DNA of 14,493 nucleotides from CAYMTN01 sp964393335 (GCA_964393335.1 CAYMTN010000140.1:1-14493); one strand, 5' to 3'; positions 1 through 7,495 are shown, numbered from the stretch's first letter. Made by a program: numbers and translations. Notes: generated by a model from the sequence alone, not told the origin.

Positions 1-1096
1 GGATGGCATTCGCCATTTCGTTAAAGGCGACCGCCAACTGCCCGACTTCGTCCTGTGAATTAACGGGGGCACGCTCGTCATACTGCCCGCTGGTCATCGT
101 CTGGGCAATCGCCTTGAGTTTGTTGAGCGGGCGAATGGTCGTTTGATAGATGGCGATATAAATGATGGAAACCGCCAACAACGTCAGGGCCGTAAAAATG
201 AACACCGTATTATTCAGGATGCTGTTTTGGAAGGAATAGATCTCCTCCAGCTCGACCAGAATCATGACGACCACCGGCGACGTCTCCGTTCCGGTCAGAA
301 TGGGGACGTACGCGGCGGCGTGGGGAACGCCCCTGTCACCGGAAATCAAGTTGTCCAGGATCACCACTGCGCCACCCTGGGCCGCGCTGAGTGATGCCGG
401 GTCGAGCGTGATGCCGTTCGCCAGCACGTTTCCCGGCAGCCGCCTGTCCCCCGGGCTGACGACGGTCCGCGCGATGATCTGATCGTCGTACACCAGCCCC
501 AGGTGTACGGCTGCGCGGCCAAATGTCAGGTCGCTCAAAAAATCATTATCGATCAGGCGGCTCATCTGAATCGCGCCCAGCACGTTGCCCGTCGTGCTGA
601 CGACCGGAGCCACCGCTGTAATACTGATCTGAATCGCGCTGCCGTCGGGCTCGATCAGCAGCGCGATAGTCTCCTGCCCGGAAAGCGCCAGGGCCAGCAG
701 TTTGTCTTCTTCGGTCGGGTCCTGATCAACGGTAGTGTCGATCAGGCGTTTCCCGTCGCCATCCACCACCGTGATATCGTCCAGCTTCAGCGACAGATTG
801 GCCGTGTTGATAATGTCGGCCACATCGGTTTCATCGCGGCGGCCTACTGCCTGGAAAAAGTGCACGCTGGTCGCCAGAAACTCGATTTCGACTTGCAGCT
901 TGTCTTCGACTTCGGCCAGCCGGTTCTCCAGAATGTTCACTTCCTCGACAACACGTTCGCCGCCGACCTGTTCGGTCAGGCTGCGCGTGTTGCGGTTCAG
1001 CAAAAACACAATACTGACCAGGAAGATACTCAACACAAACAGCACGAAAATATTAAGTTTTACACCCAGCCCGGGGTTGCGCAGCAATCTGCTCAT
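1..1096 (-). CDS. Membrane sensor protein with extracytoplasmic sensing region and HAMP domain (partial, C-terminus missing)
   Basis: The gene starts at the ATG at 1096 and runs off the left edge, so only about 365 N-terminal residues are visible. An in-frame stop at 1132-1130 lies upstream with no other start between, which fixes this start. Residues about 16-33 form a first membrane helix (NIFVLFVLSIFLVSIVFLL). Residues about 35-290 are an extracytoplasmic region that looks like a Cache/PAS-type sensor. Residues about 291-313 form a second helix. A HAMP domain follows, with the hallmarks RPLNKLKAIAQTM and DEVGQLAVAFNEMANAI. The missing output module could be a histidine kinase, a GGDEF or cyclase domain, or a chemotaxis signalling domain; the window cannot tell. 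It is codirectional with the sugar importer but separated from it by a hairpin and a candidate promoter, so it is probably its own unit. The ligand is unknown. The HAMP call is firm and the Cache call is by architecture only. Confidence 0.85.
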   Translation of the reverse strand, partial: MSRLLRNPGLGVKLNIFVLFVLSIFLVSIVFLLNRNTRSLTEQVGGERVVEEVNILENRLAEVEDKLQVEIEFLATSVHFFQAVGRRDETDVADIINTANLSLKLDDITVVDGDGKRLIDTTVDQDPTEEDKLLALALSGQETIALLIEPDGSAIQISITAVAPVVSTTGNVLGAIQMSRLIDNDFLSDLTFGRAAVHLGLVYDDQIIARTVVSPGDRRLPGNVLANGITLDPASLSAAQGGAVVILDNLISGDRGVPHAAAYVPILTGTETSPVVVMILVELEEIYSFQNSILNNTVFIFTALTLLAVSIIYIAIYQTTIRPLNKLKAIAQTMTSGQYDERAPVNSQDEVGQLAVAFNEMANAI

Positions 1097-1156
1097 GGTT
1101 CCTGGCCCATCCTCATTTGACTTTTGCTCTCAACCCCGCCCACCAATCCAGTAAGA

Positions 1157-1172
1157 CACCCTTATTGTAACA
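1157..1172 (-). promoter_or_regulatory. Candidate extended -10 promoter of the sensor gene
   Basis: On the minus strand the sequence TGTTACAAT (1172-1164) fits an extended -10 element (TGnTACAAT), which would start transcription about 60 bases before the sensor ATG. No good -35 hexamer stands at the usual distance, which an extended -10 can tolerate. The site lies between the hairpin after yjfF and the sensor gene, where a new promoter is expected. It is a weak prediction from pattern alone. Confidence 0.3.
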
Positions 1173-1192
1173 TGAGGAAAGGATTGCGCGAG

Positions 1193-1222
1193 GCATGACG
1201 GCGGTGTTACCCGCCGCCATGC
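1193..1222 (-). terminator. Hairpin ending the sugar-transporter operon
   Basis: Seven bases after the yjfF stop, the minus-strand transcript can fold GCATGGCGGCGG against CCGCCGTCATGC. This gives a 12-bp stem with one G-U pair and a 6-base loop (GTAACA). It is very stable and well placed for termination, but no clear U-tract follows, so it may act mainly as a 3' end stabiliser or as an incomplete terminator. Confidence 0.6.
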
Positions 1223-1228
1223 GCGCTG

Positions 1229-2239
1229 TCAACTCGATCCTTCAGAGGACCGGAGCGGCCTGAGGGACCGGAGTCTAATAAACTTCGACAGATCCACTTG
1301 GCTGCTCAGAAGTTTCTGCAGACCGATGAACAAAAACAGCAAAACGCCGACAATGATTTTGATCCACCAGGGAGTCAATGATCCGTCCAGGGTAAGGTAC
1401 GTTTGGATAACTCCCGGCAGCAAGACGCCAATAAAGGTGCCGATGACATAACCGACCCCGCCCGTCAGGAGGGTGCCACCAATAACGACCGCTGCAATGA
1501 TGTCCAGCTCGGCCCCGTCCGCAATCGTCGAGTCGCCGGAGCGTTTCGACAGGGACAGGATGATGCCGGCAAACGTAGCCAGGAAACTGCTGAGCGCGTA
1601 AATGCTGATCGTCGTGCGCGCGACCGGGACGCCGAGCATCATGGCGCCGGTATCATTCCCGCCCATCGCGTAGACGTTGCGCCCAAAACGCGTGAAATGT
1701 GCCAGGAAAATGCCGAGCAAAACGACCGCGATAAACGCACCAGCGGCGAATGTAAACCGTCCTTTGTCGGGGAAGATATAGACGATCTTTGAAACCTCGA
1801 CATAAAACGGGTGGTGGATGCTGATCGAATCCGTTGTCAGGACATAAGCCCCGCCGCGCGCCAGGAACAAACCGGACAGGGTCACGATAAAGGAGGGTAT
1901 CTTGAAGTAGTGAATGACGACACCCATCATCATCCCGAAGAACGTGCCAATCGTCAGGATCATGGCGAAGACGACCAGGGGATGCACCCCTTTTCGCTCG
2001 ATCATCAGCGCGCAAAAAACGCCGGTGAACGCAATCACCGAGCCGGGCGACAGGTCAATGCCCCCCGACAGAATCACAAACGTCACGCCGATGGCAGGAA
2101 TACCCAGGTAGGCGTTATTTCTAAGCAGGTTACACACGACCCGCGTCGAGCCGAAGCTGGAGAAACGCGAGTAACAGAATGCATACAGCAGCAGAAATAC
2201 GACAAAAGTAACCACTAGGGGGAAAAATCGAGATTTCAT
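1229..2239 (-). CDS. yjfF: Sugar ABC transporter permease, YjfF type (galactofuranose family)
   Basis: This is one of two membrane subunits that form the channel of a carbohydrate ABC importer. The 336-residue protein is almost entirely hydrophobic helices and has the usual length of the RbsC/YjfF family. Recognisable blocks are STRVVCNLL near 31-39, FVILSGGIDLSPGSVIAFTG at 54-73, IPSFIVTLSG at 114-123, GIFLAHFTRFG at 176-186 and VVIGGTLLTGGVG at 251-263. They follow E. coli YjfF closely. The start is an ATG directly after a strong AGGAGG. It overlaps the ytfT stop by four bases (ATGA), so the two permeases are translationally coupled and probably form a 1:1 heterodimer. The last dozen residues are Arg/Ser-rich and cytoplasmic. 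The galactofuranose assignment rests on family resemblance; related systems carry other furanose or pentose sugars. Confidence 0.93.
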   Translation of the reverse strand: MKSRFFPLVVTFVVFLLLYAFCYSRFSSFGSTRVVCNLLRNNAYLGIPAIGVTFVILSGGIDLSPGSVIAFTGVFCALMIERKGVHPLVVFAMILTIGTFFGMMMGVVIHYFKIPSFIVTLSGLFLARGGAYVLTTDSISIHHPFYVEVSKIVYIFPDKGRFTFAAGAFIAVVLLGIFLAHFTRFGRNVYAMGGNDTGAMMLGVPVARTTISIYALSSFLATFAGIILSLSKRSGDSTIADGAELDIIAAVVIGGTLLTGGVGYVIGTFIGVLLPGVIQTYLTLDGSLTPWWIKIIVGVLLFLFIGLQKLLSSQVDLSKFIRLRSLRPLRSSEGSS

Positions 2240-3303
2240 GCTTTCCTCCTAAAAGGCTGCGTAACAGACGCTCTAAACTCATCTGATTGCAGCAGCAGGA
2301 CGAGTAACACCACGATTGCTTTCACGACAAGATTGGCAGTCGGATGCAGCTTGCTGACATACAGGCCCGTAAGCAGACTCTGAATGATCAAAACGCCCAA
2401 TGCGCTGAGCACCAGGCTAAAGCGGCCCCCATTCAGCGATGTTCCGCCAATCACAACCGCCAGGATAGCATCGAGTTCGGCCCAGTTTCCGTTTTTGTGC
2501 GGATCGGCTGACTTGACTTCGCCAGCGACAATCATCCCGGCCAGCGCGGCGAGCATCCCCGACAGCACATAAACCAGTATCTTGATCAGCCGGGCGTTGA
2601 TTCCGGCGTAAAAACTGGCACGGGCATTGATCCCGACCGACTCGATCAGCAGCCCGATTGCCGTCCGGCGCACCAAATAAAACACGATCAACAACAAGGC
2701 CAGATACAGATAAATCGGGAACGGCACGCCAAAGATGACGCCTCGACCGACAAACGCCAGCGTTTCGTTGGTAAATGTTGGCGACTGGCCTTCGGTAATC
2801 ATCTGAGCAATACCCCGGCCAGAAATCATCAAGATCAAGGTGGCGATGATCGGCTGTATATCGAAGAACGCAACCAGAATGCCATTCCAAAGCCCGCACA
2901 GGGCACCCGCCCCAATCGCAATGGCGATCACGAGTCCCGGCGTGTAAAAAAACTCGGTTGCGCCAGCCTCGCGCCGGTTAATCAACACGACCGCCACCGC
3001 TGCCCCAATCGCCATCACCGCCCCAACCGACAGGTCAACGCCTTTGGTTGCAATGACGAGCGTCATGCCAATCGACAACAGCATGATAGGTGCCGCTCCG
3101 TCGAGGATATTGATCGGGCTGCCAATCAGGCGGCCATTCACCATCTGGACAGAGAAAAAATTGGGCGAAATGAGCCTGTTCACGATTAAGATGATAACCA
3201 GGGCCAAAACAGTCCAAACGGCACGACTATTGCGCCCGGTGATGTTGCCAAGCTTAATGTCAACTAGTCTATTTCTCAGACTGGGGATTAGTTGCTCACG
3301 CAT
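2236..3303 (-). CDS. ytfT: Sugar ABC transporter permease, YtfT type (galactofuranose family)
   Basis: This is the second channel subunit of the importer, 355 residues from the chosen start. Hallmarks are NGRLIGSPINILDGAAPI near 56-73, TLVIATKGVDLSVGAVMAIG at 81-100, GLWNGILVAF at 137-146, ATLILMISGRGIAQMIT at 154-170 and ELDAILAVVIGGTSLNGGRF at 276-295, all matching E. coli YtfT. I place the start at the ATG at 3303 because GAGAGG lies five bases before it. A GTG two codons upstream (3309) would sit directly on that ribosome site and overlap the ytfR stop. The 3' end overlaps yjfF by four bases. The N-terminal 30 residues are polar and presumably cytoplasmic. Pairing with YjfF in one complex is known for this family and supported here by gene order. 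Confidence 0.93.
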   Translation of the reverse strand: MREQLIPSLRNRLVDIKLGNITGRNSRAVWTVLALVIILIVNRLISPNFFSVQMVNGRLIGSPINILDGAAPIMLLSIGMTLVIATKGVDLSVGAVMAIGAAVAVVLINRREAGATEFFYTPGLVIAIAIGAGALCGLWNGILVAFFDIQPIIATLILMISGRGIAQMITEGQSPTFTNETLAFVGRGVIFGVPFPIYLYLALLLIVFYLVRRTAIGLLIESVGINARASFYAGINARLIKILVYVLSGMLAALAGMIVAGEVKSADPHKNGNWAELDAILAVVIGGTSLNGGRFSLVLSALGVLIIQSLLTGLYVSKLHPTANLVVKAIVVLLVLLLQSDEFRASVTQPFRRKA

Positions 3304-3305
3304 CT

Positions 3306-4823
3306 TCACCTCTCGGCAATCGCTTCCATAATCATTTTTTCGCTGACCTGGCCATTCCCCAATTCCTGTACCTTTTTACGGTCGCGTAACACCACGACCC
3401 GATCGCTATAATCCACGATCTCTGCTAACTCGGAAGAAATGACCATCATTGCTTTTCCTTCTTTGGCGAGACGTTTGACGATATTGATAATCTCAGCGTG
3501 CGCACCCACATCGATCCCACGTGTCGGCTCATCGAGGATAAGAAACTCCGGGTCAGAAACTAACCAGCGGGCCAAGATGACCTTCTGCTGGTTGCCTCCC
3601 GAGAGTTCCTTGACGGGTTTTTCCGCATTGGGTGTCACAATCCGCAGCGCATCGATCATTTCTTCGGCAAGTTGTGTTTGTCGCTTGTGGGAAAGGTGTT
3701 TGAACCAGCCCAGCTTGGCTTGAAGTGCGAGGATAATGTTTTCCCGCACCGTCAAATCATCAATGATGCCCTCGGCTTTGCGATCTTCCGGGCAAAGCCC
3801 AAACCCATAACGAATAGCTTTGTGCGGCGAACTCAGGCTGACCTTTTGGCCTTTCACATAAGCTTCGCCTCTTTCGCTTTTCACAATACCAAAGACAAGA
3901 TGCGCTACTTCCGTTCGTCCCGACCCCAACAAGCCTGCCAGCCCGACAATTTCGCCCTTGTTGACTTCCAGATCAAACGGCTCCATCATGCCCCGGCGCG
4001 CGAAACCGTGAACCCGCAAAAACGGCGAACGACCAATCTCGTCTCTGGCCTGTTGTTTTTCGCTACTTAATTCACTCGTCAGTTCTTTGCCCAGCATCTC
4101 AGAAATCAGTTGCAATCTGGACAGCTCTTTGGTCAGGTGTTCGCCAACTTTCAGCCCATTACGAAGCACCGTGATGCGGTCAGAAATTTCGTAGACCTGA
4201 TCCAGAAAGTGGGTAATCAGCACGATGCCGATTCCACGTTCTCTGAGGGAACGGATGACCGAAAAAAGGGTTTCGACTTCGTGCCTGTCCAGACTGGACG
4301 TTGGCTCATCCAGGATGAGCACCTTCGCCGAAAGATCAACTCCGCGCACGATAGCCACGATCTGTTGTATCGCAATGGAATAGGAAGATAAATCGCGGGT
4401 AACATCAATATCGATTTGGAAGGTCTTCAGCAGTTCGCGCGCCCGGCGAGTGGCGGACCGCATATTCACCATCCCCCAGCGCATCGGCTGGCGACCGAGG
4501 AAAATATTCTCAGCAACCGAAAGGGTCGGGATGAGGTTGATTTCTTGATAAACGGCACTGATCCCGACTTCCTGGGCATCGCGTGGGCTGTGGGGTTCGA
4601 TTTCTTTGCCTTCCAAGACAATCGTCCCGGAATCTCTTCTGTGCACCCCTGTGATCAATTTGATCAGGGTGGATTTTCCGGCACCATTTTCCCCTAATAC
4701 AGCGTGGACCTCTCCGGAATACAGAGTGAAATCAACGTTGGATAAAGCGGGTGTCGCAATGAAAAATTTCGTAAGACCCCGCGTCTCTAGCAGTAGCGAT
4801 TGTTTTGGCTCGTTGATGCTCAT
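3306..4823 (-). CDS. ytfR: Sugar ABC transporter double ATP-binding subunit, YtfR type
   Basis: This cytoplasmic ATPase powers the importer and has two fused nucleotide-binding domains, as in RbsA, MglA and YtfR. In the 505-residue form, domain 1 has a canonical Walker A (GENGAGKS, 44-51), a family-typical degenerate signature (YSIAIQQIVAIV, 148-159) and Walker B (LILDEPTSSLD, 169-179). Domain 2 has an altered Walker A (GLLGSGRT, 297-304) with Arg303 in place of the catalytic lysine, a good signature (LSGGNQQ, 407-413) and Walker B (FLILDEPTRGID, 427-438). The degenerate second P-loop is usual in this family, so the pump is probably asymmetric rather than damaged. I prefer the ATG at 4823, with AGGTGAAG upstream at 4837-4830. 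A GTG at 4835 would add four residues but overlaps that site. Its stop lies just before ytfT. A 246-base gap with two stem-loops separates it from the binding-protein gene. Confidence 0.93.
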   Translation of the reverse strand: MSINEPKQSLLLETRGLTKFFIATPALSNVDFTLYSGEVHAVLGENGAGKSTLIKLITGVHRRDSGTIVLEGKEIEPHSPRDAQEVGISAVYQEINLIPTLSVAENIFLGRQPMRWGMVNMRSATRRARELLKTFQIDIDVTRDLSSYSIAIQQIVAIVRGVDLSAKVLILDEPTSSLDRHEVETLFSVIRSLRERGIGIVLITHFLDQVYEISDRITVLRNGLKVGEHLTKELSRLQLISEMLGKELTSELSSEKQQARDEIGRSPFLRVHGFARRGMMEPFDLEVNKGEIVGLAGLLGSGRTEVAHLVFGIVKSERGEAYVKGQKVSLSSPHKAIRYGFGLCPEDRKAEGIIDDLTVRENIILALQAKLGWFKHLSHKRQTQLAEEMIDALRIVTPNAEKPVKELSGGNQQKVILARWLVSDPEFLILDEPTRGIDVGAHAEIINIVKRLAKEGKAMMVISSELAEIVDYSDRVVVLRDRKKVQELGNGQVSEKMIMEAIAER

Positions 4824-4892
4824 CGGTAACTTCACCTAAAATCCCTGTTTTTGTGTGGGGAAGTCAAGCGACAACTTCGCTTCGATATGCTA

Positions 4893-4932
4893 TAGTATGA
4901 TTAGTATGATTCTGGGGCATGTACATGTGTAC
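4893..4932. repeat. Tandem 9-bp repeat followed by a GTACATGTGTAC palindrome
   Basis: TAGTATGAT occurs twice head to tail at 4893-4910. A short palindrome follows: CATGTACATG at 4918-4927, overlapping the inverted repeat GTACA-TG-TGTAC at 4921-4932. Both lie upstream of ytfR in the minus-strand leader. They could be a protein-binding site or a remnant of a secondary promoter region. No hexamer pair of promoter quality was found, so no function is assigned. Confidence 0.35.
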
Positions 4933-4961
4933 TCAAAAGTCCATCACATGCTTCCAGGAGA

Positions 4962-5005
4962 AGGAGAACCAACTCGTCGGCCACTTGCTGGTGAGTTGGT
5001 CTCCT
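4962..5005 (-). other. Intercistronic stem-loop 1 between binding-protein and ATPase genes
   Basis: GGAGAACCAACTC (4963-4975) pairs with GAGTTGGTCTCC (4993-5004), extended by A4962-T5005. This makes a 13-bp stem with one bulged base and a 17-base loop. No U-tract follows in the direction of transcription. Together with the next hairpin it fits the known role of intercistronic structures after binding-protein genes: protecting the upstream mRNA from 3' decay and limiting read-through into the ATPase and permease genes. The structure is seen directly; the role is inferred. Confidence 0.65.
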
Positions 5006-5013
5006 CGTGAGCG

Positions 5014-5050
5014 TCGCGGGAGGGCAAGAAGACCGCTTACCCTCCTGCGA
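5014..5050 (-). other. Intercistronic stem-loop 2, directly after the binding-protein stop
   Basis: TCGC, GGAGGG and AAG (5014-5028) pair with CTT, CCCTCC and GCGA (5036-5050). This gives a 13-bp interrupted stem with two mismatches and a 7-base loop, beginning about 20 bases after the stop codon of the binding-protein gene. It stands nine bases from stem-loop 1. No U-run follows, so processing, stabilisation or partial attenuation is more likely than full termination. Confidence 0.65.
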
Positions 5051-5069
5051 TTGCGTTTAGTACCTCAAA

Positions 5070-6023
5070 CTACATTCCACCGTGATCCGCATCATAGGCG
5101 GCGCGGCTGGTGTACAGCTTGCCCGCGACAGGGATCCACTTGGGCAGTTCTTGGCCGTTCAAGTAGGCGATCGCGGCATCAAACGCGGGACCACCCATGA
5201 AGGGGCTGAGTTCGACAGTGGCGTTGGTTTCGCCAGCATCCAGCGAGTCGAAAATGTCCGGGATGGAGTCGACCGAGACGATCAGAATATCTTGGGCAGG
5301 AACGAGGCCAGCTTCTTTAATGGCTTCGATTGCGCCAATCGCCATGTCGTCATTGTGCGCGAACACGGCGCAGATATTGGCCGGGTCCTCCGCGCTCAGG
5401 AAGCTTTCCATAACCTGCTTGCCTTCCGTGCGGACGAAGTTGCCGGTTTCAGAACGGATGATCTTCATGTTGGGGAACAGCTCGAGCACCTGGGTGAAAC
5501 CAGTGTGACGATCTTCGGCTGCCGCTGAACCAACGGTGCCGTACAGTTCAACGATGTTGCAATTGCCCGAAGTCGCCTGAACCAGCCATGCCGCCGCCAG
5601 ACGCCCTTCATGCACGAAGTCAGAGGAGACGCGGGTCACATACAGAGACGGATCGGCGTCCACGTTGCGGTCCACGATCACGACCGGGATTCCAGCATCC
5701 TTTGCTTCCTGAAGCACGACGTCCCAACCGCTGACAACCACTGGGGCGAGGATGATAGCATCGACATCACCCTGGGCAATCCAGGCTTCAATCGCGGCGA
5801 TCTGGTTTTCCTGCTCTTGCTGAGCGTCCGAGAACAGCAGGTTGATGCCGCGCGCTTCGGCTTCGGCTTTCACGGCATTCGTGAACGCGGTACGCCAGGC
5901 ACTTTCTGAACCGATCTGCGAGAAGCCAATCGTCATGCCCTCGCCGCTTTGCTGCGCCATCACTGCCGGGGCGGCCAGGGACAGCACAATCACGATCAAC
6001 AATGCCCATTTTAGGTGTCGCAT
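5070..6023 (-). CDS. ytfQ: Sugar-binding protein of the ABC importer, YtfQ type (copy 1)
   Basis: This exported periplasmic-binding-type protein captures sugar for the YtfRT-YjfF complex. The 317 residues begin with a signal peptide (hydrophobic stretch about 6-20, cleavage likely after AVMA at 24). There is no cysteine lipobox. The mature part carries the YtfQ landmarks IGFSQIGSESAWRTAF, ENQIAAIEAWIAQG, APVVVSGWD, VIVDRN, HNDDMAIGAIEAIKEAG and NATVELSPFMGGPAFD. The start at 6023 has AAGGAG at a good distance. Compared with E. coli YtfQ and with the second copy here, the C-terminus is short: after LYTSRAAYDADHGGM it lacks the usual final Lys/Glu-rich helix. It is the first gene of the operon, behind an operator-controlled promoter, with two stem-loops after it. 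Galactofuranose is the family ligand in E. coli; another furanose or aldose is possible here. Confidence 0.92.
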   Translation of the reverse strand: MRHLKWALLIVIVLSLAAPAVMAQQSGEGMTIGFSQIGSESAWRTAFTNAVKAEAEARGINLLFSDAQQEQENQIAAIEAWIAQGDVDAIILAPVVVSGWDVVLQEAKDAGIPVVIVDRNVDADPSLYVTRVSSDFVHEGRLAAAWLVQATSGNCNIVELYGTVGSAAAEDRHTGFTQVLELFPNMKIIRSETGNFVRTEGKQVMESFLSAEDPANICAVFAHNDDMAIGAIEAIKEAGLVPAQDILIVSVDSIPDIFDSLDAGETNATVELSPFMGGPAFDAAIAYLNGQELPKWIPVAGKLYTSRAAYDADHGGM

Positions 6024-6135
6024 ATTTTTCTCCTTGAATGATTGACAGAAAACGAGAAGTTTGTTTGGTCGAGGATTTTCTAATGATAGCCCGGTGGACC
6101 TCCTCTCTACCCGATTGAGTATCGTTTATGAGGAA

Positions 6136-6155
6136 ATGTGTGAACGCTCACACAT
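6136..6155. promoter_or_regulatory. LacI-family operator at the start of the sugar-importer operon
   Basis: TGTGTGAACGCTCACACA (6137-6154, flanked by A and T to give 20 bp) is a palindrome with one mismatched pair and a central CG, the layout of LacI/GalR-family operators. Read on the minus strand its left half is TGTGTGAGC, containing the GTGAGC half-site of the lac operator. It lies one base downstream of the -10 hexamer and is centred near +5, so bound repressor would block RNA polymerase. The neighbouring LacI-family gene is the obvious ligand. Confidence 0.82.
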
Positions 6156-6156
6156 A

Positions 6157-6185
6157 AGTAAAGCATGGTTTCCATGCAGAGTCAA
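6157..6185 (-). promoter_or_regulatory. Promoter of the ytfQ-ytfR-ytfT-yjfF operon
   Basis: The minus strand has TTGACT (6185-6180), a 17-base spacer and TTTACT (6162-6157). The -35 matches five of six consensus bases and the -10 four of six. Transcription would start near 6150, inside the operator, giving a leader of about 127 bases before the ATG at 6023. The spacer is itself a perfect inverted repeat, GCATGG-TTT-CCATGC at 6163-6177, which could be a second protein-binding site. The leader holds no riboswitch I can recognise. Confidence 0.65.
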
Positions 6186-6214
6186 GCATCCTCTAAAAAG
6201 AAGACTGACTCCGC

Positions 6215-6253
6215 TAAAAAAGGAAAAGGGATTGCCGAAAGGCGCGCGGCATC
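6215..6253 (-). terminator. Intrinsic terminator of the LacI-family gene
   Basis: Twelve bases after the repressor stop the minus-strand transcript can form TGCCG-CGCGCCTTT-CGGCA, extended by a GA/TC pair with one bulge (6230-6253). A pyrimidine tract with two T-runs (CCTTTTCCTTTTTT, 6229-6216) follows. The short stem followed by T-runs is typical of rho-independent termination. It would insulate the repressor gene from the operon promoter, which begins about 30 bases further on. Confidence 0.6.
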
Positions 6254-6264
6254 CGGCACAGACG

Positions 6265-7287
6265 CTAGGGGATCAACAGCGAGCGGGTGCTTTCACGATA
6301 CATGACGCGGGGCAAAATGATCTGCTGCTGTGCCAGCGCCTCGGGGTCGTCCATCACCTGCATGAGATATTCAAAGCCGGTCACGCCGAGCTGGATGAGA
6401 TTCCGCCTGACGGTCGTCAACGGCGGGCAGAAATACGCCGCTTCCGGGATGTCATCAAAGCCAACGACCGAAACGTCTTCAGGGACGGCCAGCCCGGCCT
6501 CGTGCAGCGCACGTATCGCACCGAACGCCATCGTGTCATTGGCCGAGATGATCGCGGTGAAGGCGCCATCATCTTCCAACAGGCGTTTGGCTGCCCGGTA
6601 CCCGCCTGACACTGTCCAATTGGACTCGATGTAAACGGGCGGGTGTATGCCATGTGCTTGAAACGTCTGAATACAGGCTTGATGGCGGGTCTGGGCGCTG
6701 AACCAGTCAAGCGGGCCGCAAATCTCGTAACATTGGGTATGTCCCTGGTTGATCAGATGCGCCACCATCTGCTGCATGCCATACGGTTCGTCAATAACCA
6801 CCGAGGGGATATCCTTTGAGCGCTGCGAGTCGATCTGCACGACGGGCGTATCGGCGCAAATCACCTGCACTTCTTCAAACGATAATCCCTGAACGGGGAC
6901 AATCAAAACGATTCCATCAACAGCCCAGGCTTTGACGTTTTCCAGGGCTTCGATCAGTTGTTTTTTGGGTTCGGTGATGTTGATCAGGATCACGTCGAAG
7001 CCGCTGGTTTTGGCGGCCAACTCAACGTTCAGCGCGATTTCCGCCAGGCCGGGAAACCAACTGCCGTACAGCACGACGGCGATGATCTTCGACGATTTGG
7101 ATGCCAGTTTAGTCGCAACCTTACTGGGCCGGTACCCCAGCCTGTCAATCGCATCCTGGACCCGCTGGCGCGTTTCTTTCGACACGTACGGATGGTCGTT
7201 GATGACGCGCGAGACGGTCTGGTACGAAACGCCAGACAGTTTAGCCACATCTAACATGGTTGGACGGGATGATTTCAAGGTTGGCAT
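6265..7287 (-). CDS. LacI/GalR-family transcriptional repressor of the sugar importer
   Basis: This is a 340-residue sugar-responsive DNA-binding regulator. Residues 10-30 form the helix-turn-helix (TMLDVAKLSGVSYQTVSRVIN), then RQRVQDAIDRLGYRPSKVATKLASKSS, including the hinge. The rest is a periplasmic-binding-like effector domain ending in SANDTMAFGAIRALHEAGL, VSVVGFDDIPEAAYF and PPLTTV. The recognition helix core SYQTVSRV is identical to that of E. coli LacI, and a lac-like half-site occurs in the operator at 6136-6155. I use the ATG at 7287: it has AGGAAA upstream and gives the normal family N-terminus. An in-frame ATG at 7380 would add 31 residues with no family counterpart. It lies between two binding-protein genes and upstream of the operon it probably represses; inducer is likely the imported sugar or a product of it. 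No operator copy was found before its own gene. Confidence 0.92.
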   Translation of the reverse strand: MPTLKSSRPTMLDVAKLSGVSYQTVSRVINDHPYVSKETRQRVQDAIDRLGYRPSKVATKLASKSSKIIAVVLYGSWFPGLAEIALNVELAAKTSGFDVILINITEPKKQLIEALENVKAWAVDGIVLIVPVQGLSFEEVQVICADTPVVQIDSQRSKDIPSVVIDEPYGMQQMVAHLINQGHTQCYEICGPLDWFSAQTRHQACIQTFQAHGIHPPVYIESNWTVSGGYRAAKRLLEDDGAFTAIISANDTMAFGAIRALHEAGLAVPEDVSVVGFDDIPEAAYFCPPLTTVRRNLIQLGVTGFEYLMQVMDDPEALAQQQIILPRVMYRESTRSLLIP

Positions 7288-7412
7288 CGGGTTTCCTGAT
7301 GATGTACACCACAGCACATGACGCAACTCAAACACGGCAGACCGGCCCACCGCGAGGGATCGCAGATCAACACCAATCACGCTGATACCGGCTGGTTGGC
7401 CGGAGCATTAAC

Positions 7413-7480
7413 AGCCTATCCGTGAGGTATGTGGAGCGCGGCACGCAGTGCCCCTACGAGAGCGATGTACGGATAAGGCT
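7413..7480. repeat. Dispersed repeat with terminal inverted repeats, copy A
   Basis: The ends AGCCTATCCGT (7413-7423) and ACGGATAAGGCT (7469-7480) are inverted copies that differ by one inserted base. Inside is a hairpin GGCAC-GCA-GTGCC (7440-7452) followed by CCCTAC. It shares with copy B the blocks GCGCGGCA, GCCCCT and TGTACGGATA in the same order. Size (68 bp), ends and intergenic location suit a small REP- or MITE-like element. Confidence 0.7.
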
Positions 7481-7495
7481 GCGCCAAAAAATGAT

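Noticed and set aside
503..1120. Open frame of 205 codons on the plus strand
   Set aside because: It overlaps antisense with the HAMP sensor gene, whose translation shows clear membrane helices and a HAMP motif.
6024..6156. Possible riboswitch or leader peptide in the ytfQ 5' leader
   Set aside because: No recognised aptamer core, no terminator-antiterminator pair and no ATG after the GAGGAGG in the leader were seen. Operator control explains regulation well enough.
7288..7380. N-terminal extension of the repressor to an ATG at 7380
   Set aside because: The extra 31 residues do not fit the LacI family, which begins just before the helix-turn-helix. The ATG at 7287 has a proper ribosome site.
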